A DNA stretch of 49,971 bases from Korarchaeum sp964519515 (GTDB lineage: Archaea > Korarchaeota > Korarchaeia > Korarchaeales > Korarchaeaceae), in contig CAZFIJ010000075.1 of assembly GCA_964519515.1 (NCBI GenBank), positions 1-49,971 of the forward strand, read 5' to 3'. A model generated the notes under the pieces. The model made no database searches. It was not told the DNA's origin and saw only the letters and a list, made by a program, of their open reading frames with translations. Made by a program: the position numbers and the translations under genes. Of this stretch, positions 42,659 to 49,800 are shown in pieces. Positions within the stretch are counted from its first letter, which is position 1. Each line of letters starts with the position of its first letter.

Positions 42659-44035
42659 ATGATATTGCTCATATCCTCATCAGCGTCCCTCTACCTCCTG
42701 CGAGATGTGGAAGTGAGGGAAGGATACATACTCTCCCGAGATGCGACGCTCAGATACATATCTTGGTCCCCTAGGGCTGAGCCCAAGGGCCTGGCTGTCC
42801 TCTACCATGGGTTCGGCGGGAGCTCGGAGATGATGGGGTGGATAGGCTTCGAGCTCGCTCGCCAGGGTTACTTAACTGTCTCTTACGATGCGAGAGGTCA
42901 CGGTAAAAGCTCCTCCTCTCTATCTTTTAACACATCAGTTTTATTACGAGATTTTCGCTTAATAAATGAGGAGTTTAACTATAGTGGCGGGGAGATACTG
43001 CTGATAGGTCACAGTATGGGGGGCAGAGCTGTACAAGAGCTAGCTCCCCTCATAAGCCCCTCCAAGATAGTGGTTATAGCATCTCCACCCTCAGACGGCA
43101 TAGACTCGGGGAAGCTCTTAGTCCTAGCTGGTCTCGATGAGATATTCCCCAGCGATATAGCTGAGGAGCTGACTGATTGGCACGTCTACATCTCGACTTT
43201 CGATGATCACTTGACGATCTTGTACAGCCCGAACGCGATTGAAAAAATCGTTAACTGGATCTCCGGAGATTCTGAAACTACCGTACCTCTGAGGTTAGCT
43301 CTCACGCTAATCTCAAGTATATCAGCGGTTTCGTTGCTAATCTTACTCCCGCTAGTACTCACAGAGGGATTAGAAGTTAAGAATGCATTAAATGAAGGGA
43401 TGTCCGCTAGAGACCTGCTAATCGTAATTTTATTCGCCCCAATTTCCTTCATATTCTTAATATCACTCACTAACCTCCTGAGAGCGCCTATCGCTAGTTT
43501 CGTACTCGGGATATTCTACAGTCAAGCTCTAGGACTCGCCCTCCTCCACAGGAGAGGTCTTTCGAGAGTTAAGAGGATATTCTGGGAGATGAAGCCCTCA
43601 TCTCTAGGATTAGCTATACTGTTATCTCTCTTCGCTTACTTAATGATGCGTTCCGCTCTACAACCCTTCCTCAACGTAGAACCGAGTGCCTTCAGGCTCC
43701 CCCTCATAGTAGAACTCTCGCTCCTCTTCATCCCAGCGGTCCTCGTATTCGAGATCTCGATCCCTCAAAGCTACGGGAGTATCCAGCGGACTTTCCTCCA
43801 GAGACTCGCTTTAATGCTAGCTAGCTTCATTACGGCTTCACTCACGCTTCAAGCCCTCGTAGGCGGGGGATATGCGGGTTACTTCCTCATAGTGACGTAC
43901 ATGAGCCTCATATTGCTGATCCCCATAGAGCTCCTAGCTTCAGTCTTAGCCTCTAGAGGATTAGAGGCCCTAAATCCAATCTGGATATCGATATTACTGA
44001 GCCTCTTGCTAGGGGCTGTGACTCCGGTAGTATGA
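42659..44035 (+). CDS. alpha/beta hydrolase fused to polytopic membrane domain
   Basis: A 458-residue protein. After a hydrophobic N-terminus (residues 1-14), residues 25-205 are an alpha/beta hydrolase: oxyanion HGFGG (50-54), YDARGHGKS, nucleophile Ser119 in GHSMGG, and His193 in FDDHLTIL. Residues 215-458 contain about seven hydrophobic helices. No known family for the fusion comes to mind; the hydrolase is probably tethered to the membrane and may act on lipids or peptides. The true start may lie slightly upstream, since the frame stays open with RR before the first helix, but no standard start codon is there. TATA-like ACATTTATTAAAG is at 42588-42600. Confidence 0.72.
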   Translation: MILLISSSASLYLLRDVEVREGYILSRDATLRYISWSPRAEPKGLAVLYHGFGGSSEMMGWIGFELARQGYLTVSYDARGHGKSSSSLSFNTSVLLRDFRLINEEFNYSGGEILLIGHSMGGRAVQELAPLISPSKIVVIASPPSDGIDSGKLLVLAGLDEIFPSDIAEELTDWHVYISTFDDHLTILYSPNAIEKIVNWISGDSETTVPLRLALTLISSISAVSLLILLPLVLTEGLEVKNALNEGMSARDLLIVILFAPISFIFLISLTNLLRAPIASFVLGIFYSQALGLALLHRRGLSRVKRIFWEMKPSSLGLAILLSLFAYLMMRSALQPFLNVEPSAFRLPLIVELSLLFIPAVLVFEISIPQSYGSIQRTFLQRLALMLASFITASLTLQALVGGGYAGYFLIVTYMSLILLIPIELLASVLASRGLEALNPIWISILLSLLLGAVTPVV

Positions 44036-44153
44036 TTATGAACTCAGGAGATTAACGGAGATCTTGAGTTGAGAGAGGGATGAAGTATCCGTTTACTCCC
44101 CTCATTGCGTCGGAGAGGTTAGGGAAGACCTCACTTATTTAAGGGAGATACCC

Positions 44154-44193
44154 TAACTAATGGGGGGAGTTAGTAACTAATGGGGGGAGTTAG
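44154..44193. repeat. 20-bp perfect tandem repeat with inverted arms before ATPase
   Basis: TAACTAATGGGGGGAGTTAG occurs twice head to tail (44154-44173, 44174-44193), ending two bases before ATG 44196. Each unit is an inverted repeat (CTAACT, nine-base spacer, AGTTAG in the first; one base shorter in the second). It lies just downstream of TATA-like CTTATTTAAGG (44133-44143), at the expected transcription start and leader. It resembles the palindrome before the pseudogene at 3374, pointing to a shared operator. Confidence 0.75.
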
Positions 44194-44195
44194 TA

Positions 44196-45302
44196 ATGTA
44201 CTTCGATGTGAACCCGAAGGAGAGGAGGGAGGACTTATATGATAGAGAGGAAGAGCTCAAGAGCATCTCAGAAGCGTTAAACTTAGGGGAGAGATTGATC
44301 GTAGTCTATGGAATAAGGAGAATTGGAAAGACGAGCGTAATAAGGGTCTCCCTGAGAGATCTTCCTCACGTCCTCTTGGACGTGAGACAGCTTTACTTCA
44401 GTGAGAACAATGTGACGATGCTTCTCCTAGTCAAATATATTTTAGAGGGGTTTAGAGAACGCATGAAAGCGAGTGAAAAGCTTTATTTAGGCTTAAGGGA
44501 TGCTATGAGTAGGATAAAGGGGCTGAGGATCGGGGAGATCGGGATCGAGATAGAACCGAGTGCTAAGATATCCCTCACGGATGTCCTCTCTAGAGTTAAT
44601 GATTGGTGCGAGGAGAGGGGTGAGAGGTTCATCTTCGCGTTCGATGAAGCCCAGTACCTCAGGTTTTCAAACGTCAGATACGATGGGATAATCGCTTGGG
44701 CAATCGATAACTTAGAAAATCTCACTTTCCTGCTCTCAGGGAGCGAAGTTGGAGTTTTGAGGGATTTCTTAAGGCTTGATGAACCTGAAGCACCTCTATT
44801 CGGGAGGTACAGGAGGGAAGTTCATGTCGATAGGTTCACGGAAGAGGAGAGCATTAACTTCCTTCATAAAGGCTTCAGGGAGTTCGGGATAGAGCCAAAA
44901 GCTGATGAGATAGAGGATACTTTGAAAGCCCTCGATGGGATAGTTGGATGGCTCACCTTATACGGTTATATGAGGGCTGTGAGGAAGTTCCCGCATGGAG
45001 ATGCGTTAACTGAGGTATTAGAGGAGGGATCGAAGTTAGTGATGGAGGAGCTCGGTAAGTTGATCTCCCCATCTAGAAAGAGATATTTAGCTATAATGAA
45101 AGCTGTTGCACATGGATCAAACTCTTGGAGCGATATAAAAGCGTATGTAACAGTTAGAGCCGGGCCCATTCCTGACAGCAGGCTCAATGAACTCTTGAAG
45201 AACTTAGTCAAGTACGGTTATCTGGAGAGAGAGGATGATGAATATAAGATACCGGATCCCATCGTGAAGCGTGCGGTCATTAACATGAAGCCGCATGCGT
45301 GA
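44196..45302 (+). CDS. archaeal AAA-type ATPase with winged-helix C-terminus
   Basis: A 368-residue ATPase of the archaeal STAND-like (Arch_ATPase) group. It starts MYFDVNPKERREDLYDREEEL, with Walker A YGIRRIGKTS (about residues 39-48), Walker B FIFAFDEAQYLR (about 147-158), and sensor-like LTFLLSGSEVGVL. EAPLFGRYRREVHVDRF and the DGIVGWLTLYG segment are typical of this family. A C-terminal winged helix (about 290-360) ends at DPIVKRAV. Members multiply in archaeal genomes and are often linked to mobile or defence functions, but their role is unproven. It is the intact paralogue of the pseudogene at 3374-4404. Confidence 0.88.
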   Translation: MYFDVNPKERREDLYDREEELKSISEALNLGERLIVVYGIRRIGKTSVIRVSLRDLPHVLLDVRQLYFSENNVTMLLLVKYILEGFRERMKASEKLYLGLRDAMSRIKGLRIGEIGIEIEPSAKISLTDVLSRVNDWCEERGERFIFAFDEAQYLRFSNVRYDGIIAWAIDNLENLTFLLSGSEVGVLRDFLRLDEPEAPLFGRYRREVHVDRFTEEESINFLHKGFREFGIEPKADEIEDTLKALDGIVGWLTLYGYMRAVRKFPHGDALTEVLEEGSKLVMEELGKLISPSRKRYLAIMKAVAHGSNSWSDIKAYVTVRAGPIPDSRLNELLKNLVKYGYLEREDDEYKIPDPIVKRAVINMKPHA

Positions 45303-45754
45303 GGGCTTAAGTGATGCTCACTCAAAATTGAACCGATATCGCTCTCAGTACTCAGGGCTACATAGACTCGGTCGAAGTTAATTTCAATGTCGACACGACT
45401 CAGTTTGAAGGGCTACATTTCAGGTCTGTAGATGCGTTTCCTAGCGTAAAGATAGCGAGAGGAAGGGGCCCCTGATGGGAGCCCTCAAGATGATAGATCC
45501 AATGGCTTGAGCGAGTCCTAATTAGATTAAAGTGCTAGGATTAGACAGCCTCAGATCGTGAAGATGGAGAGGATCGCCTGAGTGTATCGCGTGAAACCTG
45601 GGGGGCCTCTAGTTTCGATGGATCTCATTTCACACTCTGAAGAGCTAGACCTCCGATTGAGGAGGGGTAGCGAGCCTTAAGCTGCCTGACCTTCAGCTCT
45701 GTCTAGAGGGAAAGCATTTGAGAACTTTTTATAGTGCCCTCCCTAAGTTCGATT
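45303..45754. other. intergenic region, about 450 bases
   Basis: No coding frame or RNA was recognised. Short repeats are present (GGGCTACAT near 45355 and 45410). ACTTTTTATAGTG at 45724-45736 is the TATA-like box for the radical SAM gene. The base make-up is like the coding DNA around it, so decayed coding sequence is possible. Confidence 0.45.
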
Positions 45755-46507
45755 GTGGAGTACGATCCTATCGCTCTCGCTGAATTCACTAAGAGGATCG
45801 TCGAGAGGGATGGGAGTAGGAAGTACTACAGGTTCAGGGGAGGCAAGTGGTACGGTGGAATAGCTACTGCTGATTGTGTCGGCTGCAACTTAAGATGTAT
45901 CTTCTGCTGGAGCAATACGCCTAGGGATAATCCAGCTATGAGTTGGGAGTTCTATAGCCCCGAGCGTGTCTATCGTAACTTAGTGAGGATAGCTGAGAGG
46001 AGAGGGTACAAGTTGCTCAGGATATCTGGGAACGAGCCTACTATATGTTGGGATCACTTAATCAAGATTCTCGAGCTCGTAGAGGGGGATGGACGCTTCA
46101 AGTTCATCTTAGAGACGAACGGTACGTTGATAGATGAGGGTAGAGCTGAGGACCTCTCTAAGTTCAGGAGGGTTCACGTTAGGGTATCTTTGAAGGGGAC
46201 GTGTGAGGAGGAGTTCAGCCTCCTCACGGGAGCGAGACCTGAGGCTTTCGAGCTACAGCTCAATGCATTGAAGAATTTAGCTGATCATAATGTCCCAGCT
46301 CATCCAGCTGTCATGCTCTCCTTCTCGAGAGAGGAGGACATAGAGAAGCTCATAGAGAGGCTGAATGAGATAGATCCAGCTTATGTGAGGGAGCTGGAGG
46401 AGGAATACGTCTTCCTATATCCTCACGTCAAGGAGAGATTGAGGAGAGCTGGAATAATGCCTAGGATAGCTTATGAACCCGATAGAGTGCCTGATGATCT
46501 CGTATAG
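45755..46507 (+). CDS. radical SAM protein
   Basis: A 250-residue radical SAM enzyme: CVGCNLRCIFCWS gives the cluster motif Cys44-x3-Cys48-x2-Cys51, with an extra Cys41. The GGE-like SAM contact is in LLRISGNEPT, and FKFILETNGTLI and VHVRVSLKGTCEEEF follow. It resembles small archaeal activase-like or MoaA-like proteins without an extra C-terminal Fe-S domain. GTG 45755 is preferred to the GTG at 45734, as the latter lies inside the TATA-like box (45724-45736). Reaction unknown. Confidence 0.82.
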   Translation: MEYDPIALAEFTKRIVERDGSRKYYRFRGGKWYGGIATADCVGCNLRCIFCWSNTPRDNPAMSWEFYSPERVYRNLVRIAERRGYKLLRISGNEPTICWDHLIKILELVEGDGRFKFILETNGTLIDEGRAEDLSKFRRVHVRVSLKGTCEEEFSLLTGARPEAFELQLNALKNLADHNVPAHPAVMLSFSREEDIEKLIERLNEIDPAYVRELEEEYVFLYPHVKERLRRAGIMPRIAYEPDRVPDDLV

Positions 46508-46546
46508 TTAGAGGTAAGATAGCAGATCTCTCGAGAGACGCTTCTT

Positions 46547-46702
46547 GAGTGAGTCGTTAAGGGCATGTCCCTAGAGCATTCGGAGAAGTTCACTTCCAGA
46601 ATGGATTTAATACCGCCTTTAGAAAGTTGAAGATTAAGTTGGGGCCGAAAACCGCGAAAGAATCCCGGAAATATTATAAACGAGAGCCCTTTGGTCGGGG
46701 AG
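46547..46702. repeat. diverged direct repeat, copy A
   Basis: Aligns over its whole length with 47552-47700: shared blocks include GAGTGAGTC, TTAAGGGCAT, GCATTCGGAGAAGTTC, GATTAAGTTGG, GAATC, AGCCC and GTCGG in the same order and orientation. On the minus strand it corresponds to the promoter and first codons of the HEPN gene (it still encodes MPLTTHSR; copy B encodes MPLMTHSS). It thus looks like the 5' end of a lost HEPN-MNT copy. Confidence 0.75.
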
Positions 46703-46784
46703 GCATCATCCAGTATGCCCACTGGGGAGCGCCTAAGACTACTATTAGCCTCGAAGTTAATCCAGCTAGCGCGGGGCTTGAGCT

Positions 46785-47186
46785 CTATAAAGTCACTGGC
46801 AGAGCTGCACCTTCTCGCGCGTAAACCACTCTTCCGTTTCTCACAGCATCCAAGTAGAACTCGTTTCCCACAACGATCGCCTTTTCGAGCTCCTCTCTGG
46901 AAACTACAGTGATCTCCACGTCCACGTCATTCAAAGGAGCGAGTGAGAATCTCTCCTCATCACGCACAGGGTAGTCCACGATTACCAAGATATCCAAATC
47001 GCTAAGGCCCCTGACGAACTTACCTTTCGCCAGTGAGCCTGCGATTACGACCACCAATGGCTCGTACCACTCGATTAGCTCGCGTATAAGGTTCTCCAGC
47101 GGTTCCGCTAGGTCCTCCGCGCTCGTACCCTTAAGGATCTCTCTCAACCTCTCTCCTAACAAGCTCCACCACCTCGGAAGCTGCAT
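46785..47186 (-). CDS. MNT-type nucleotidyltransferase (antitoxin of HEPN-MNT pair 1)
   Basis: A 133-residue minimal nucleotidyltransferase: the GSLAKGKFVRGLSDLDILVIV core has the GSx(n)SDxD pattern, and the third acidic residue follows in VDVEITVV. MNT proteins neutralise HEPN ribonuclease toxins, in known cases by AMPylating them. The ATG at 47186 overlaps the HEPN gene by 56 bases. A later TTG start (around GERLREILKG) would shorten the overlap and is equally possible. Confidence 0.85.
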   Translation of the reverse strand: MQLPRWWSLLGERLREILKGTSAEDLAEPLENLIRELIEWYEPLVVVIAGSLAKGKFVRGLSDLDILVIVDYPVRDEERFSLAPLNDVDVEITVVSREELEKAIVVGNEFYLDAVRNGRVVYAREGAALPVTL

Positions 47187-47571
47187 TCAGAGCTTCTTCA
47201 GCATCGGCCCCCGAGTAGTGCTTATGAGGAGGGAGCTCAGGCCACGCGTTAGGGTATCTTGTAGGGATATAGTGCCTGTCCAGCCTCCCCACTCGCTCAA
47301 CAAGTCCCAGGGGCAGGTCGATGACGATGCTGAGTTCTCCGAGCAACCTAGTCACGCTGTGCGTGTGCACGTACTTGCCCAGCTTCTTAATGCAGAGAGC
47401 CTTAAGTGACTTCTCAGCGGCCTGATATGAAAAGAAGCAAACCTTGCTCCACATACCAAGCTCGAATAACCTCCTTGCAGCCTCTAAGTCGTCCAAAGCT
47501 TCATCCAGCCAGTCCCTGTACCTCCCGTAACTCAACCCCGCCACCCGACTCGAGTGAGTCATTAAGGGCAT
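47131..47571 (-). CDS. HEPN domain protein (toxin of HEPN-MNT pair 1)
   Basis: A 146-residue four-helix HEPN protein: DWLDEALDDLEAARRLFELGMW, CFFSYQAAEKSLKALCI, the H-T-H of KYVHTHSVTRLL, and the conserved RLDRHYIPTRYPNAW with PPHKHYSGADAEEAL. HEPN toxins are usually RNases. Upstream on the minus strand AAATATTTAAGTATT (47607-47621) is a TATA-like box, placing a short leader before ATG 47571. The first ten residues come from repeat copy B; a TTG at 47535 (before SYGRYRDW) is an alternative start. Codon use is slightly more GC-rich than its neighbours. Confidence 0.85.
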   Translation of the reverse strand: MPLMTHSSRVAGLSYGRYRDWLDEALDDLEAARRLFELGMWSKVCFFSYQAAEKSLKALCIKKLGKYVHTHSVTRLLGELSIVIDLPLGLVERVGRLDRHYIPTRYPNAWPELPPHKHYSGADAEEALNAASEVVELVRREVERDP

Positions 47572-47700
47572 CCCTCAGCATTCGGAGAAGTTCCCCTAAG
47601 AATACTTAAATATTTTAGGGAGTTGATGATTAAGTTGGTATTGAGAACCCCGAGGGAATCTTGAAATTTTGCAACTGAAAGCCCGCTCTTTAGTCGGAGG
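47552..47700. repeat. diverged direct repeat, copy B
   Basis: The partner of copy A, about 1 kb away in direct orientation. It includes the HEPN pair 1 promoter and its first codons, plus about 80 further conserved bases upstream (GATTAAGTTGG...GAATC...AGCCC...TAGTCGGAGG). Conservation beyond the promoter suggests that the duplicated unit was larger than the genes or that the upstream part has a function. Confidence 0.75.
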
Positions 47701-47866
47701 ACAGGGGCCTTTCTAAGAGGAAATATTCCCCCGGATCCCAACGGAAAACATCGCTTCCCGCAGAATTTATTTTGTGCATGATGAATTTAAGATCCCATGG
47801 CCCCACTTGAATGTCTCTGCGAACTCACTTCATAAAGCTTTTTAGCTTAGATTATGAGGTATTTGT

Positions 47867-48253
47867 GTGAGAGTCGAGGTCCTCTGGTGGTTTGAACAAG
47901 CTAAGAGGGACTTGAGGATGGCTGAAGAATTGTTGAAATTGGGATTCTTCGAGGGAGCTGCTTATCACTCCCACCAAGCTGGGGAGAAAGCTCTAAAAGC
48001 GTTAGTTATATGGAGGGGAGGTTATCATATGACTCATTCGTGCAAGTTCCTCCTAGACCAACTTAGGGCTCAAGGAGTAGATGTAGATGATGTTTATAGC
48101 GATGCGAAGGAACTCGATATCCATTATTTGACCTCGAGATATCCTAACGCAGCTAGCGCCCCTCCTTATGAGCTTTACGATGAGCTGAAAGCGAGTGAGT
48201 TAGTGAACATAGCGAGGAAGCTCGTGGAGTTCGCGGAGAGGAATCTCAAATGA
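47867..48253 (+). CDS. HEPN domain protein (toxin of HEPN-MNT pair 2)
   Basis: A 128-residue HEPN protein with the same plan as pair 1: WWFEQAKRDLRMAEELLKLGFFEGAAYHSHQAGEKALKAL (helices 1-2, core quoted partly), HYMTHSCKFLLDQL, and DIHYLTSRYPNAASAPPYELYD. The sequence is only distantly similar to pair 1, so the two are not recent duplicates. The GTG start follows GAGGT, and TATA-like CATAAAGCTTTTTAG is at 47831-47845. It overlaps the MNT gene by ATGA. Confidence 0.87.
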   Translation: MRVEVLWWFEQAKRDLRMAEELLKLGFFEGAAYHSHQAGEKALKALVIWRGGYHMTHSCKFLLDQLRAQGVDVDDVYSDAKELDIHYLTSRYPNAASAPPYELYDELKASELVNIARKLVEFAERNLK

Positions 48254-48657
48254 ATCTGGAAGTTATAAGAAAGTTTTTGAGCGAAATTCCCATCAAAGTG
48301 AACTCAGTTGTTCTCTTCGGTTCCTCAGCGAGAGGAGATGACCTCCCTTGGAGCGATATCGACCTCCTACTCATATCGGATGAGTTCTCGGGGATGAGGA
48401 GGGAGGATAGGATAAGATTTTTACTCGATAAGTGGGATTATCCGAGACCTTTAGAGCCAATTTGCCTATCTCCTGATGAAATATCTGAGGAGAACCCCCT
48501 CATCTGGGAGATATGTTTAGATGGGATCCCTATCGTTGATGATGGGACCTTCGAGAAGCTGAGGGAGAGGTGCATAGATCTCCTGAGTAAGAGGGGAGTA
48601 GAGAGGAAGTGGTACGGTTACGTAAAGATAAGTAGGGATGAGCGATCTCAAAGTTAA
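48250..48657 (+). CDS. MNT-type nucleotidyltransferase (antitoxin of HEPN-MNT pair 2)
   Basis: A 135-residue minimal nucleotidyltransferase with FGSSARGDDLPWSDIDLLLIS (GSx...SDID core) at residues 23-44 and the third acid near LEPICLS. The ATG overlaps the HEPN stop, giving coupled synthesis of toxin and antitoxin. Expected function: AMPylation or inhibition of the HEPN partner, inferred from characterised HEPN-MNT modules. Confidence 0.88.
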   Translation: MNLEVIRKFLSEIPIKVNSVVLFGSSARGDDLPWSDIDLLLISDEFSGMRREDRIRFLLDKWDYPRPLEPICLSPDEISEENPLIWEICLDGIPIVDDGTFEKLRERCIDLLSKRGVERKWYGYVKISRDERSQS

Positions 48658-48699
48658 TTTCTAAAAGCACGCTGTGGGGCTCTATTAGTCCTCAGTGAT

Positions 48700-49108
48700 G
48701 TCAGATCAGAAGTTTACGAAACAACTTTCCAATGCCCGGCATGCGGAGAGATGATTACCGCTAAGCAAGAGGGAGGAATTTTTGAAGTCACCAGAAGTTT
48801 GGCCCAGATCGTGGGGATAAAAAGGTCTTAAGCAGATCAGTGAGAAATTTTACGATAGAGATGGATAGCGATAGAAGAGCCTCTTCGAAATAACTAGTGG
48901 AGAGAGACCTTCTGATTTAATAGTTTACTTAAAAGAAGATTTAGTTGTCCCGGAAATGCAATACAAAACAGACCCTGGGAACAGGATGAAAGTTACGAGA
49001 ATTTTGAGGCAACTGCTAAGAAGAGTGGAAGATAGCGTTTCTAAGCGAATGGAGATTTATTTGGATCGCTTCATGTTGAAAGCGTTGAAACAGAATGAGG
49101 AGAAATAG
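48700..49108 (+). pseudogene. decayed gene fragments with a zinc-ribbon-like CPACG
   Basis: Two coding-like stretches in different frames, neither with a good start. The first (48706-48831) reads FQCPACGEMITAKQEGG and stops. The second (48875-49108) reads SLFEITSGERPSDLIVYLKE and RILRQLLRRVEDSVSKRM before its stop. Stops between them and their order suggest one broken gene of about 130 residues with an N-terminal metal-binding knuckle. Family not recognised. Confidence 0.4.
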
Positions 49109-49145
49109 AAATTAGTGAGGAAGATGGGAAGAAAGTTCGTAGAAC

Positions 49146-49162
49146 TTGCGGAGGATCCGCAA
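49146..49162. terminator. short perfect hairpin followed by AT-rich bases
   Basis: TTGCGGA-GGA-TCCGCAA is a perfect 7-bp stem with a three-base loop, followed by ATTTATTAAG. It lies about 40 bases after the stop of the decayed gene and could be its terminator. Confidence 0.4.
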
Positions 49163-49251
49163 ATTTATTAAGTTAGTTGTATCTATAGCTCCAGCTATCT
49201 ATGGATTAGACGATAAATCGGCGATAGCTTCACAGCGGGAACATAATGAAG

Positions 49252-49494
49252 CTAAGTAACCATTAGCAGTAGCTTTATGGATCTTTTAGATAATCCTTCA
49301 CATTCATACGAGCATCTCCTCACTCTCTCACTAAAGATTTCTTCAGAAAAGGCCCTATCCATAAATCCCGATGAGCTAAATGTCTCTTTAATTTTGAACA
49401 TTCTATTGAGCGATATTTCCCGAGAGTAAGGATGGGCAGTGCATCTACAGAAGCTAAAGTTCAGAACATCTTGACTTCCAATCGATACCTTCAT
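49252..49494 (-). CDS. small Cys-containing hypothetical protein (weak)
   Basis: An open frame of 80 residues with ATG start and paired cysteines (FCRCTAHPY and RRCSYECEG) that could bind a metal. No family is recognised and no convincing ribosome site or TATA box precedes it. It lies in a stretch of decayed coding DNA, so it may be a relic. Confidence 0.25.
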   Translation of the reverse strand: MKVSIGSQDVLNFSFCRCTAHPYSREISLNRMFKIKETFSSSGFMDRAFSEEIFSERVRRCSYECEGLSKRSIKLLLMVT

Positions 49495-49529
49495 ATTTCA
49501 TGAGTATAGATGCCTCGACCATTCAATTA

Positions 49530-49640
49530 GACTCGTATCCCTCTTAAGCGTTAAATAAACGCCCTCTGATGTCTCCCCAATTTCCTCAAGCTCCTCAGAT
49601 ATTCCCTTATCTTCTCATCTTTTTAATCTGAGGACCGCTT
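49530..49640 (-). pseudogene. relic of a SHOCT-like cytoplasmic tail
   Basis: On the minus strand the two frames read KIREYLRSLRKLG and then, one base shifted, GETSEGVYLTLKRD. Together they resemble the tail of the surface protein at 31061-32437 (KISKLEEMRKRGEIPEGVYMKLKK). It appears to be a frameshifted 3' fragment of a related gene. Confidence 0.35.
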
Positions 49641-49770
49641 CCCTCCAGCGCATCCTTTCCCCTGACGATTGGAACCAACTATGATCTCTGCATCCCTTAT
49701 CTAACGGTGGCCCCTCCAGTTTATAGTATATTTAAAAAATCATCGAAAAGCTTAATATAATTTAGGAGGA

Positions 49771-49785
49771 CTTAAAATATAATTA
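49771..49785 (+). promoter_or_regulatory. TATA-like box for the last gene
   Basis: CTTAAAATATAATTA is centred about 25 bases before ATG 49801, giving a leaderless start. A second AT box (CTTAATATAATTTAGG, about 49751-49766) lies just upstream. Confidence 0.5.
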
Positions 49786-49800
49786 GGGGATGAGATCGTG

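Noticed and set aside
44154..44193. tandem 20-bp units as a mini CRISPR array
   Set aside because: There are only two copies, directly adjacent with no spacers, and no cas genes in the window.
46627..46912. two overlapping plus-strand frames of 65 and 73 residues
   Set aside because: They run over repeat copy A and the antisense of the MNT gene and show no protein-like pattern.
47218..47609. plus-strand frames of 63 and 67 residues
   Set aside because: Antisense shadows of the HEPN gene of pair 1.
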